Positions 1 to 7,153 of a DNA stretch of 33,458 nucleotides are shown in pieces. The first letter of the stretch is position 1. Every line of letters begins with the position of its first letter. The notes beneath the pieces are model-generated. The model saw only the letters and a program-made list of their open reading frames with translations, did no database searches and was not told where the DNA came from. The DNA lies in NCBI GenBank assembly GCA_947624785.1, contig CANQLV010000020.1, positions 1 through 33,458 of the forward strand, read 5' to 3'. The translations under genes and the position numbers were made by a program. The DNA is from Akkermansia muciniphila (GTDB lineage: Bacteria > Verrucomicrobiota > Verrucomicrobiia > Verrucomicrobiales > Akkermansiaceae).

Positions 1-55
1 GCTTTCAATCCTGCAAGGATATTCAACGCAAATTCCTTGCCCTTAAAATTGGAGC

Positions 56-84
56 TTGACTCCGGATTGCTAATCCGCAATTGT
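56..84 (+). promoter_or_regulatory. Candidate promoter/operator upstream of PEP-CTERM gene 1
   Basis: A TTGACT hexamer at 56-61 is followed 17 bases later by AATTGT at 79-84, a weak sigma70-like pair. A perfect palindrome, CGGATT-GCT-AATCCG, lies between them in the spacer at about 63-77, where a repressor could block the promoter. The half-site TAATCCGC recurs twice upstream of the second PEP-CTERM gene (11743-11750, and inverted at 11889-11896). The palindrome is read directly; the regulatory role is inference. Confidence 0.3.
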
Positions 85-112
85 GAAACACCTTTTAACT
101 CTCTGTAAGGAT

Positions 113-817
113 ATGAAGAAAACACTATGTATCATTTGTCTCGGGCTGGCGGGACTGGCGGCTACCGCATCGGCGGCTACCGTTGAACTGATGCCCGACA
201 TCGCAAGCATCACGGGCCAGGGATACAACTCTGCCGGACGCCTTGCCGGAAACGGCATTACCGCAGCCGACGTCAAGAACTGGCTGGGGCCTGCCGGACG
301 GGCCGACGGATGGTACACCACCACCGGCAATGGCGACATGAAGTGGGGGCAAGCCTCCGTCAACACGGAAAACCAGTCCATCACCCTGCCTAACATGAAC
401 GGCACGGCAGGCGTCTGCGCCGGCCTGAAAATGACCATTGAAAACATCCAGGCCTATGAAGGGCTGACCTTCAGCTTCTCCCTCACGCCTCCCGGTACCG
501 GCCCCACGTTTACCTATTCCCTCTGGTATGAAACCGCTGACGGTGAATTCGTGAATCTTTGCAAGGAAAGCCGGGGCAACAACGGCTCCGTCTGGAACGT
601 TTCCTATAACCTGACGGATGAACAGATGTCCGCCCTGAAAACAAATGGAACCGGTAAAGTTTACGCCGTTTTAGGAAGTTCGGGAGGTACTAACGGAAAC
701 AATGCCACCATCACGGACATTTCCCTGGAAGGCACGCTGGCCGTTCCGGAACCGGCTACCGCATCCCTGGGGCTGCTGGGACTGGCCGCGCTGATGCTGC
801 GCCGCCGTAGAGCCTGA
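113..817 (+). CDS. PEP-CTERM sorting domain protein (secreted/surface)
   Basis: The protein has 234 residues from the ATG at 113, preceded by TAAGGA. A GTG at 83 would extend it by ten residues but would push the signal peptide inward, so ATG 113 is preferred. The N-terminus is a signal peptide (KK, then a hydrophobic run ending near ASA-A). The middle is a Gly/Asn/Thr-rich, beta-type region with no recognised enzymatic motif. The last 25 residues form a PEP-CTERM tail: VPEP, a Leu/Gly/Ala membrane segment, then RRRRA. In known systems this tail is recognised by an exosortase and the protein is exported or surface-processed. Its ligand or role is unknown. The tail nearly matches that of the protein at 11912-12574. 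It is transcribed alone and ends at a strong terminator. Confidence 0.8.
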   Translation: MKKTLCIICLGLAGLAATASAATVELMPDIASITGQGYNSAGRLAGNGITAADVKNWLGPAGRADGWYTTTGNGDMKWGQASVNTENQSITLPNMNGTAGVCAGLKMTIENIQAYEGLTFSFSLTPPGTGPTFTYSLWYETADGEFVNLCKESRGNNGSVWNVSYNLTDEQMSALKTNGTGKVYAVLGSSGGTNGNNATITDISLEGTLAVPEPATASLGLLGLAALMLRRRRA

Positions 818-837
818 CGCATTCTTCATTCTTCTCA

Positions 838-875
838 AAAAAGGCTGTTTCTCCCTTGGGAGGAACAGCCTTTTT
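838..875 (+). terminator. Rho-independent terminator after PEP-CTERM gene 1
   Basis: A stem of about 17 bp (AAAAAGGCTGTTTCTCC against GGAGGAACAGCCTTTTT) closes a very short loop around 855-858 and ends in five T residues. The A-tract on the left arm pairs with the T-tract. Confidence 0.85.
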
Positions 876-914
876 ATTCGTGCACGTTTCCCCCTTTCCT
901 GTTAGGCTGCGCCC

Positions 915-1586
915 ATGTCCCCTCTGGATTTTAAAAAAGAAGAAAAATGCTTCTACCTGCCCCCTGCACACCCCGTGCTGGCGGACATACCGGAAATGAA
1001 CTTTTTCATGGTGGAGGGAGAGGGAGACCCCAATGAGCCGGCAGGAACCTACCAGCGCGCCGTGGAATTGCTTTATGCGTTATCCTATGCCGTTCGCATG
1101 GGAGGCAAGAAGGGAACTTTCCCCATCCCTGGCTACCGGGAATACGTCGTGCCCCCGCTGGAGGGCCTGTGGCGGGGCTGCGAATGCAAGGCCCCAGTCA
1201 GCAAAAAGGATTTCCGCTGGATATCCATGATCCGGCAGCCCGGCTTCGTCACGCAGGAAACCCTGGCCCATGCGCAGGAGCAGGTCGCCAGGAAAAAACC
1301 TCATCTGAATACGGGATCCGCCCGCCTGGACTCCCTCCGGGAAGGTCTCTGCGTGCAATGCCTGCACACGGGTCCCTATGACGATGAACCGGCCACGCTG
1401 GCCCGCATGCGCTCCTTCATGGAACAGGAGGCGCTTCTTCCGGACATGGAAGGCTCACGAACCCATCATGAGATTTACCTGTCCGATCCCCGGAAAACGC
1501 CTCCGGAACGCTTGAAGACCGTTCTCCGCATTCCGGTAGGGAGGCGTCAAGCCTCCTGTCCGGACAGGCTTATTCGTTGTCCATGA
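915..1586 (+). CDS. GyrI-like small-molecule-binding domain protein
   Basis: The 223-residue cytoplasmic protein has the hallmarks of the GyrI-like/SOUL fold. These are an early NFFMVEGEGDPNEP strand-loop, a central helix with YALSYAVRM, and the C-terminal signature HHEIYLSDPRKTPPERLKTV that ends nearly every stand-alone member. There is no helix-turn-helix, so it is not an AraC/MerR-type regulator. Stand-alone members bind hydrophobic or cationic small molecules, and some hydrolyse them; the ligand cannot be told here. The last codons overlap by 17 bp the end of the convergent gene at 1570-1773. Start is the ATG at 915. Confidence 0.75.
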   Translation: MSPLDFKKEEKCFYLPPAHPVLADIPEMNFFMVEGEGDPNEPAGTYQRAVELLYALSYAVRMGGKKGTFPIPGYREYVVPPLEGLWRGCECKAPVSKKDFRWISMIRQPGFVTQETLAHAQEQVARKKPHLNTGSARLDSLREGLCVQCLHTGPYDDEPATLARMRSFMEQEALLPDMEGSRTHHEIYLSDPRKTPPERLKTVLRIPVGRRQASCPDRLIRCP

Positions 1587-1773
1587 AGTATGCCTGCAGA
1601 ATGCAGATGATATGCAGGACAATCGGAACGAGGGCGAAGATAAACCAGTACAGGAGACCGTAGGCCGCACCCACCACCAGGAACCAGATGATGGCTTGGA
1701 CGAAGTGCCCCTTGTACAACTGCCCGAGGCCGGGAACGAATAAACTCAGAATGGCGGCTAAAAAGGATTTCAT
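1570..1773 (-). CDS. Small TM2-like membrane protein
   Basis: This 67-residue protein is almost entirely hydrophobic. An N-terminal segment containing FVPGLGQLYKG is followed by two or three membrane spans and the short polar tail YFMDNE. The PGLGQ-Y-G turn is typical of small TM2/DUF5683-like inner-membrane proteins of unknown function. The ATG at 1773 is preferred to an upstream in-frame start at 1824, which would put a polar stretch before the first span. It is convergent with, and overlaps the end of, the GyrI-like gene. Confidence 0.6.
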   Translation of the reverse strand: MKSFLAAILSLFVPGLGQLYKGHFVQAIIWFLVVGAAYGLLYWFIFALVPIVLHIICILQAYFMDNE

Positions 1774-1865
1774 ATGCTGGTTAAGTAAAAATGACTGCAC
1801 GGAGAAGGTACCGCGTGCCTGCACCAGTTAAGAGCGTTCCCCTCCCCTTCATGTTCAATCTCCCG

Positions 1866-1901
1866 GTTCCGCCCCGTCATGAATGACGGTTTTTCCGGAA
1901 C
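1866..1901 (+). terminator. Stem-loop with T-tract, possible terminator
   Basis: CCGTCAT/ATGACGG form a 7-bp stem (1874-1889) followed by TTTTT (1890-1894). An outer GTTCCG/CGGAAC pair (1866-1871, 1896-1901) embraces it. On the plus strand it could end read-through from the GyrI-like gene before lepA. It has no T-tract on the minus strand. Confidence 0.35.
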
Positions 1902-1961
1902 GGATGAAGCCGGGGCAGAGCGATGCGCCGGCAGGGAACAGGCGGCAGTCATGCTCCGGTC

Positions 1962-1989
1962 TTGACCGCCGCATGCGCTGTGTTACCCT
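1962..1989 (+). promoter_or_regulatory. Candidate lepA promoter
   Basis: TTGACC at 1962-1967 and TACCCT at 1984-1989 are spaced by 16 bases, about 43 bases before the lepA ATG. An AGAAGGG ribosome binding site lies at 2014-2020. Confidence 0.35.
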
Positions 1990-2031
1990 CCCCGCGCACA
2001 GGGCACTCATGTTAGAAGGGTAGAGACCACC

Positions 2032-3831
2032 ATGTCCATTGAACTGACTCGCAATTTCTCCATTATCGCTCACATCGACCACGGAAAGACTACCCTTTCC
2101 GACCGGTTGCTGGAAAAGACGAATACCATTTCCGAACGGGAAAAGCAGGATCAGCTTCTGGACGCCATGGACCTGGAACGGGAAAAGGGCATCACCATCA
2201 AGTCCCATCCCGTGACCATCTTTTACAAGGCGAAGGACGGAAAAACCTACAAGCTCAACCTGCTGGATACGCCCGGCCACGTGGACTTCTCCTATGAAGT
2301 GTCCCGTTCCCTGGCGGCCTGCGAGGGAGCCCTCCTCATCGTGGATGCGGCCCAGGGCGTGGAAGCCCAGACGCTCGCCAACATGCACCTGGCAATGGAC
2401 CTGAACCTGGCCATCATCCCCGTCATCAACAAGATTGACCTTCCCAGCGCCAACCTGCCCAACGTATACCGCCAGCTGGAGGACATCGTCTGCATCCCCC
2501 ATGAGGAAGCCATCCACGCTTCCGCCAAGATGGGCATCGGCATTGACGACATCCTGGAAGCCGTGGTCCAGCGCATCCCCCCGCCTGAAACGGAAAAAGA
2601 CGGCCTTCTGCGCGCCCTGGTGTTTGACTCCGTTTATGACGCCTACCGCGGCGTGGTCTCCTATGTGCGCGTCATCTCCGGCAGCGTGCAGCGCGGCATG
2701 AAGGTGAAGCTCTTCGCTACGGATGAAGTGTACGAGGTGAAGGAAGTAGGCATTTTCACCCCCAAGATGACCCGGACGGACTCCCTGGAAGCCGGCGACG
2801 TGGGCTACATCATCGCCAACATGAAATCCGCGGCGGACGTCAAGATCGGTGACACCTACACGGACTACACGCGCCCGTGCCCGTCCCCCCTGCCCGGCTT
2901 CAAGGAAATCCGCCCCATGGTCTTTTCCGGCATTTACCCGGTGGACTCTTCCGACTTCGAAGCCCTGAAGGCCGCCATGGCCAAGCTCCAAATCAATGAC
3001 GCCGCCTTCTCCTTCCAGGCGGAATCCTCCGTGGCGCTGGGCTTCGGGTTCCGCTGCGGCTTCCTGGGCCTGCTCCACATGGAAATCATCCAGGAGCGCC
3101 TGCGCCGGGAATTCAACATGGACATCATCTCCACCTATCCCTCCGTGATTTATGAGGTCACCAAGACCAACGGGGAGGAAACAAGCGTGGACAATCCCAG
3201 CCTGCTCCCGGAACCGCAGGAAATTCAGGAAATCCGGGAACCCATCGTCAAGGTATTCATCATGCTGCCCGGAGAATACATCGGGGACATCATGCAGCTT
3301 GTCCTGGAAAAGCGCGGCAGCGTGACCAACACGGAAACGATCGACGACACGCGCGTGATGCTCACCTGCACCGTGCCGCTGGCGGAAATCCTGGTGGACT
3401 TCAACGACAAGCTCAAATCCATGACCCGCGGCTACGGCTCCATGGATTACGAATACGCCGGCTACCAGGCCGCCAAGCTCATCAAGATGGACATGCTTAT
3501 CGCCGGGGAACCGGTGGACGCCTTCTCCATGATCGTCCACCAGGACAAGGCCGCCTCCCGCGGACGGGAACTGGCGGAACGCCTGAAAAACGTCATTCCC
3601 CGCCAGCTCTTCACCGTCGCCATCCAGGCCTGCATCGGCGGCAAGATCATCGCACGTGAAAGTATCTCCCCCATGCGCAAGGACGTGACGGCCAAATGCT
3701 ACGGCGGTGACGTCACCCGCAAGCGCAAGCTTCTGGAAAAGCAGAAGGAAGGCAAAAAGCGCATGAAGGCCATCGGGAAAATCAATATCCCGCAGGAAGC
3801 GTTCATCAAGGTGCTGAAAACGGGGGACTGA
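2032..3831 (+). CDS. lepA: Elongation factor 4 (LepA) GTPase
   Basis: At 599 residues this is full length for LepA/EF4, a ribosome-bound translational GTPase implicated in back-translocation and ribosome biogenesis or initiation. The G domain is intact: AHIDHGKTT P-loop near residues 12-20, DTPGHVDF G3, and NKID G4. Domain II, the EF-G-like domains and the LepA-specific C-terminal domain follow, ending in a Lys/Arg-rich stretch (TRKRKLLEKQKEGKKRMK) and IPQEAFIKVLK. It is a single gene with its own likely promoter. A long antisense reading frame across it is a compositional shadow. Confidence 0.98.
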   Translation: MSIELTRNFSIIAHIDHGKTTLSDRLLEKTNTISEREKQDQLLDAMDLEREKGITIKSHPVTIFYKAKDGKTYKLNLLDTPGHVDFSYEVSRSLAACEGALLIVDAAQGVEAQTLANMHLAMDLNLAIIPVINKIDLPSANLPNVYRQLEDIVCIPHEEAIHASAKMGIGIDDILEAVVQRIPPPETEKDGLLRALVFDSVYDAYRGVVSYVRVISGSVQRGMKVKLFATDEVYEVKEVGIFTPKMTRTDSLEAGDVGYIIANMKSAADVKIGDTYTDYTRPCPSPLPGFKEIRPMVFSGIYPVDSSDFEALKAAMAKLQINDAAFSFQAESSVALGFGFRCGFLGLLHMEIIQERLRREFNMDIISTYPSVIYEVTKTNGEETSVDNPSLLPEPQEIQEIREPIVKVFIMLPGEYIGDIMQLVLEKRGSVTNTETIDDTRVMLTCTVPLAEILVDFNDKLKSMTRGYGSMDYEYAGYQAAKLIKMDMLIAGEPVDAFSMIVHQDKAASRGRELAERLKNVIPRQLFTVAIQACIGGKIIARESISPMRKDVTAKCYGGDVTRKRKLLEKQKEGKKRMKAIGKINIPQEAFIKVLKTGD

Positions 3832-3872
3832 TCCCGGCTGCCCTCCCGCCCCGCCCTTTCCTGTAAAGAAAG

Positions 3873-3898
3873 CCCGGAAACCGGCCGCGGGTTCCGGG
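3873..3898 (+). other. GC-rich stem-loop after lepA
   Basis: CCCGGAAACC and GGTTCCGGG pair with one bulged A. There is no clear T-tract, so it may be a weak terminator or RNA-stabilising element. Confidence 0.3.
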
Positions 3899-3994
3899 GA
3901 ACGGCGGAGCGGCAAGAAACCGCTTCCGGAACCTGCGGCAGTTGTCATCAATTCCCGGTTGCGAAGCGGCCCCGGTTATGTTATCAGATCGGGC

Positions 3995-4978
3995 ATGAGT
4001 CTGCCCAGGCTATCCATGCTTCTGTTTGCCTCTGCCGCCCTTTGCTCCTGTGTGGGAACCTCTCCGGAATCGGGAAAACCGAAAGTGAAAAAGAGCCTTT
4101 CGGAATACATGCAGGACAACATGGCCAATTCCATCGCCAATGTGCCGACGGGGCTGATGGGCACCACGCCGGGGCAGCAGCAGGCCCACCAGTTCACCGC
4201 CGCCACGCAGGAGGAAATGAGAAAGGCGGACAGCGGCGCCGTTTATTACACGGACGCCCACGACCCGGACGCCCCTATTCCGGGACTGGAGGAGGCATTC
4301 GCCCAGCGCAAGGAAAACCAGCGCTGGATCCAGAGCTATTCCTCCGCCCTCAGGGAAGCCCAGAGCACCGGAAAGCCCATCCTGATCTGGTTCCACCATT
4401 CCGCGGGCAGCCCTCCCAGCAAGAAGCTGGCGGCGGAACTTCTCCATACGAAGGAATTTGAAGACTGGGCGAAAAAGAATGTGGTCCGCGTCTGTTACGA
4501 CCAGGCGGAAAAGTTCGAGAGCGAGCCCGTCTATAAGAAGCGCAAGAAAATGCTGGAGTATGTGCAGAAGGCCCCTTCCCTGTTTGGCGTGAGAGGTACC
4601 CCCGTGCTTCTGGTCATGTCTCCGGACGGCACCAAGGTGGACACGCTGCGCGGCTATTACACCGGACAAAACGCTCTTTACTTCGATCAGATCAAGAACA
4701 GCGTCAAGCTGGCCGGCCAGCAATATGAAGAATTCAAGAAAACGCTGACTCCCAAAGGCTACCGCGTCTGGACGGGCGTCAATGGAAACACCGTTTTCGC
4801 CAAGCTTTCCCGCTACTCGGAGAAAAACCAGACCCTTTGGCTCCAGGAACTGGACGGCCACCAGAGCAGGACGTCCCTGAAAAGACTCAGTCTTGAAGAC
4901 AGGAAATGGCTTCTGGACCAGAAAGAAGCCCATGAAAACAAGGGCCGGAACGAGCGGCCCGGTCCGCGCGGCGCCTGA
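3995..4978 (+). CDS. Thioredoxin-fold lipoprotein
   Basis: The protein has 327 residues from the ATG at 3995; the frame opens with a TTG at 3959 that would place charged residues before the signal. The signal peptide ends in a plausible lipobox (ALCSC), so it is probably a lipid-anchored envelope protein. After a linker and a charged region, residues around 120-230 look like a thioredoxin-like domain: KPILIWFHHSAGSPPSKKL, followed by a cis-Pro-type GVRGTPVLLVMSPDG. The usual CxxC is replaced by a sequence without paired cysteines (HHSAGS), so dithiol-disulfide chemistry is unlikely and a binding or chaperone role is more plausible. The C-terminal 90 residues contain an SHD1-like, WxxxxG-and-LDG-type segment (RVWTGVNGNTVFAKL, SLKRLSLEDRKWL). 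Function unknown. Confidence 0.65.
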   Translation: MSLPRLSMLLFASAALCSCVGTSPESGKPKVKKSLSEYMQDNMANSIANVPTGLMGTTPGQQQAHQFTAATQEEMRKADSGAVYYTDAHDPDAPIPGLEEAFAQRKENQRWIQSYSSALREAQSTGKPILIWFHHSAGSPPSKKLAAELLHTKEFEDWAKKNVVRVCYDQAEKFESEPVYKKRKKMLEYVQKAPSLFGVRGTPVLLVMSPDGTKVDTLRGYYTGQNALYFDQIKNSVKLAGQQYEEFKKTLTPKGYRVWTGVNGNTVFAKLSRYSEKNQTLWLQELDGHQSRTSLKRLSLEDRKWLLDQKEAHENKGRNERPGPRGA

Positions 4979-5138
4979 TCCGGCGTTTTTTTCATAAAAC
5001 GGCACGCCCCCGTCTGGAAGCGCCGCCCTGCCGGAATTCGCCGCCATCTCCTTCATTCAGACCGGGCTGCGCCTTCCGCTGGCGGCCCGGCGGAAGGACG
5101 GCGTCTTCATGTGTTCCGGCGTTCCCTCCATTTTTATA

Positions 5139-5166
5139 TTGAAATATCAAACTGATGTTTTATTTT
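5139..5166 (+). promoter_or_regulatory. Candidate sulfatase promoter
   Basis: TTGAAA at 5139-5144 and TATTTT at 5161-5166 are separated by 16 bases within an AT-rich island. If correct, the transcript has a leader of about 125 bases containing the inverted repeats at 5183-5227. Confidence 0.35.
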
Positions 5167-5182
5167 TCCTAAAACTCTCTCT

Positions 5183-5227
5183 TGTCAGTTTTTTCTTTCG
5201 GGGATGTGGTCTTTTTCCACACTGACA
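5183..5227 (+). repeat. Nested inverted repeat in sulfatase leader
   Basis: TGTCAG (5183-5188) pairs imperfectly with CTGACA (5222-5227). Immediately inside, TGTGG (5205-5209) pairs with CCACA (5217-5221) around a T-rich loop. The right arms are contiguous while the left arms are split by a 16-base T-rich bulge, so a structured RNA element or protein site is possible. Confidence 0.4.
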
Positions 5228-5297
5228 GCAATGTTCTTCCGGACAAATCCTGCCGCCCCTGCCCAATCATTCACCTGTTTAATTCATAATTCCAACG

Positions 5298-7049
5298 ATG
5301 AACCGCCATGCCTTCACCGCATTGATGCTTGCGGCCTGTTCCCTTCCAGCTTCCGCGGCCCAGCCGCAGAAGCAGTCTCCGGACCAGCGCCCCAATATTC
5401 TGGTTATTGTTACTGATGACCACTCCTACCAGACCCTGGGAACCTGTGACAAGGATTCCCCCATGCCCTATCCGAACTTCCGCAAGCTGGCGGACGAAGG
5501 CATGGTCTTTGACCGGAGCTACTGCGCCAACTCCCTGTGCGGACCGTCGCGCGCCTGCATTTATACGGGACGCCATTCCCACATGAACGGTTATCTGTTC
5601 AACGAACACGCCGCCCCCTTTGACGGCTCCCAGCCCACCTTCCCGAAAATGCTCCAGAAGGCCGGCTACCAGACCGCCATTGTCGGCAAATGGCACCTGG
5701 AAGCCATCCCGCCGGGCGCCAAGGGGGATACCTCCAAGTATGAGTCCAACCCCACCGGGTTCGACTACTGGGAAATCTTCCCCGGCCAGGGCAACTACTT
5801 CAACCCGGATTTCATCACCCCCGGCAGTGACGGAAAGCGCGTGGTGAAAACGGAACCCGGCTATGCCACGGAGCTGGTCACCCAGAAAAGCCTCAAATGG
5901 CTGGACCAGAGGGACAAGGACAAGCCCTTCATGCTCGTCGTGGGCCATAAGGCGCCGCACCGCTGCTGGTGCCCCTCCATCCAGAACCTGGGCCGCGCCA
6001 AGCAGTATGCGGACGCCATTGACCCGCCCGCCAACCTGGAAGACGACTTTGCGGACCGCCCGGAATTCCTGAAAATGACGGAACAGACCCTGCTCAACCA
6101 CTTCAACGTCTGGTCTGACGAACACCTGATCAAGGACGTGGTGCCGGAAGACATTCAGAAAATGCTCTCCTGTCCGGAATCCAGGACCCTGCACACCCAG
6201 TACGACTGGGAAATGCCGGAATGGGTGCGCATGGACCCGCAGCAGAAGGAAGCCTGGTACAATTACCACAAGGCCCGCACCGTCCAGCTCGTGAAGGATA
6301 TTAAAAGCGGAAAAATCAAAACCCGCCGCGACATCCTGCTGCGCCGCTGGCGCCATTACATGGAGGACTACTTGGGCACCGTGCTTTCCGTGGACGAAAG
6401 TATCGGCCAGATCATGGACTACCTGAAGAGGAACGGCCTGGATAAGAATACGCTGGTACTCTACTGCGGAGACCAGGGCTTCTACATGGGCGAACACGGC
6501 CTGTACGACAAGCGCTGGATTTTTGAGGAATCCTTCCGCATGCCCCTCATCATGAAATGGCCCGGCCACATCAAGCCCGGCGTGCGTTCCGCCGCCATGG
6601 TACAGGAGCTGGATTACGCCCCCACCTTCTGTGAAGTGGCCGGCGCGGCCACTCCGGAAAACATGAACACCTTCCAGGGCCGCAGCCTCACCCCGCTGTT
6701 CAAGACCGGGGAACACCAGGACTTCAAGGACCGCCCCCTCTATTACGCCTTTTATGAAAATCCGGGCGAGCACAACGCTCCCCGGCACGACGGCCTGCGG
6801 ACGGACCGCTACACGCTGTCCTACCTCTGGACCAGTGACGAATGGATGCTCTTTGACAACCAGAAGGATCCGGACCAGATGCACAACGTCGTCAATAAAC
6901 CGGAATATGCGGAAACCGTGAAGGAGCTGAAGGAATTGTACGGCAAGCTCCGCAAGGACTGCCAGGTGCCGGAAGGCTTCCCCGGAGCCACGGGCAAACT
7001 GGCCGTCAAGCCGCAGTGGGACTGCGCACCCGCCAAAAATCAAAACTGA
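5298..7049 (+). CDS. Secreted Cys-type sulfatase (arylsulfatase/GlcNAc-6-sulfatase-like)
   Basis: The 583-residue protein has a signal peptide (cleavage near ASA-AQ, residue 20) and a type I sulfatase fold. Metal-binding TDD is at residues 39-41. The formylglycine site CGPSRACIYTGR has Cys81 as the residue matured to formylglycine, and GKWHLE follows. The C-terminal GDQGFYMGEHGLYDKRW supplies the second metal-site Asp and substrate-pocket residues, followed by a typical C-terminal subdomain (DRYTLSYLW, DPDQMHNV). The sequence style resembles S1_11-type GlcNAc-6-O-sulfatases, but the exact substrate is inferred. In mucus bacteria such enzymes remove sulfate caps from mucin O-glycans in the periplasm or outside the cell. 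The GH20 gene begins about 100 bases downstream on the same strand. Activity needs an anaerobic maturase (anSME), which is not encoded in this window. Confidence 0.92.
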   Translation: MNRHAFTALMLAACSLPASAAQPQKQSPDQRPNILVIVTDDHSYQTLGTCDKDSPMPYPNFRKLADEGMVFDRSYCANSLCGPSRACIYTGRHSHMNGYLFNEHAAPFDGSQPTFPKMLQKAGYQTAIVGKWHLEAIPPGAKGDTSKYESNPTGFDYWEIFPGQGNYFNPDFITPGSDGKRVVKTEPGYATELVTQKSLKWLDQRDKDKPFMLVVGHKAPHRCWCPSIQNLGRAKQYADAIDPPANLEDDFADRPEFLKMTEQTLLNHFNVWSDEHLIKDVVPEDIQKMLSCPESRTLHTQYDWEMPEWVRMDPQQKEAWYNYHKARTVQLVKDIKSGKIKTRRDILLRRWRHYMEDYLGTVLSVDESIGQIMDYLKRNGLDKNTLVLYCGDQGFYMGEHGLYDKRWIFEESFRMPLIMKWPGHIKPGVRSAAMVQELDYAPTFCEVAGAATPENMNTFQGRSLTPLFKTGEHQDFKDRPLYYAFYENPGEHNAPRHDGLRTDRYTLSYLWTSDEWMLFDNQKDPDQMHNVVNKPEYAETVKELKELYGKLRKDCQVPEGFPGATGKLAVKPQWDCAPAKNQN

Positions 7050-7153
7050 ACACCCTCATCCCTCCGCTCCTTCTGGAAAAACGCTCTCCGGCACGCAAGC
7101 CGGACGGCCGCGGAACATCCTTCCAAACAACAACCATCACCAAACATCATCAC

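Larger units (their letters stand above)
4979..5297. other. Non-coding leader region before the sulfatase
   Basis: This stretch has no credible gene. Its first half is GC-rich with two overlapping, mutually exclusive hairpins (CCGGGC/GCCCGG at 5062-5067 and 5085-5090; CCTTCCGC/GCGGAAGG at 5072-5079 and 5090-5097). Its second half (about 5125-5200) is AT-rich and promoter-like. It ends in the untranslated leader of the sulfatase gene. Confidence 0.5.

Noticed and set aside
1855..3951. 698-codon minus-strand open frame across lepA
   Set aside because: It is antisense to the intact lepA gene and has the His/Gly/Asp-rich, low-information composition of a third-position GC shadow.
5271..7043. 590-codon minus-strand frame across the sulfatase
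   Set aside because: It is a shadow of the sulfatase codon usage with no recognisable domain.
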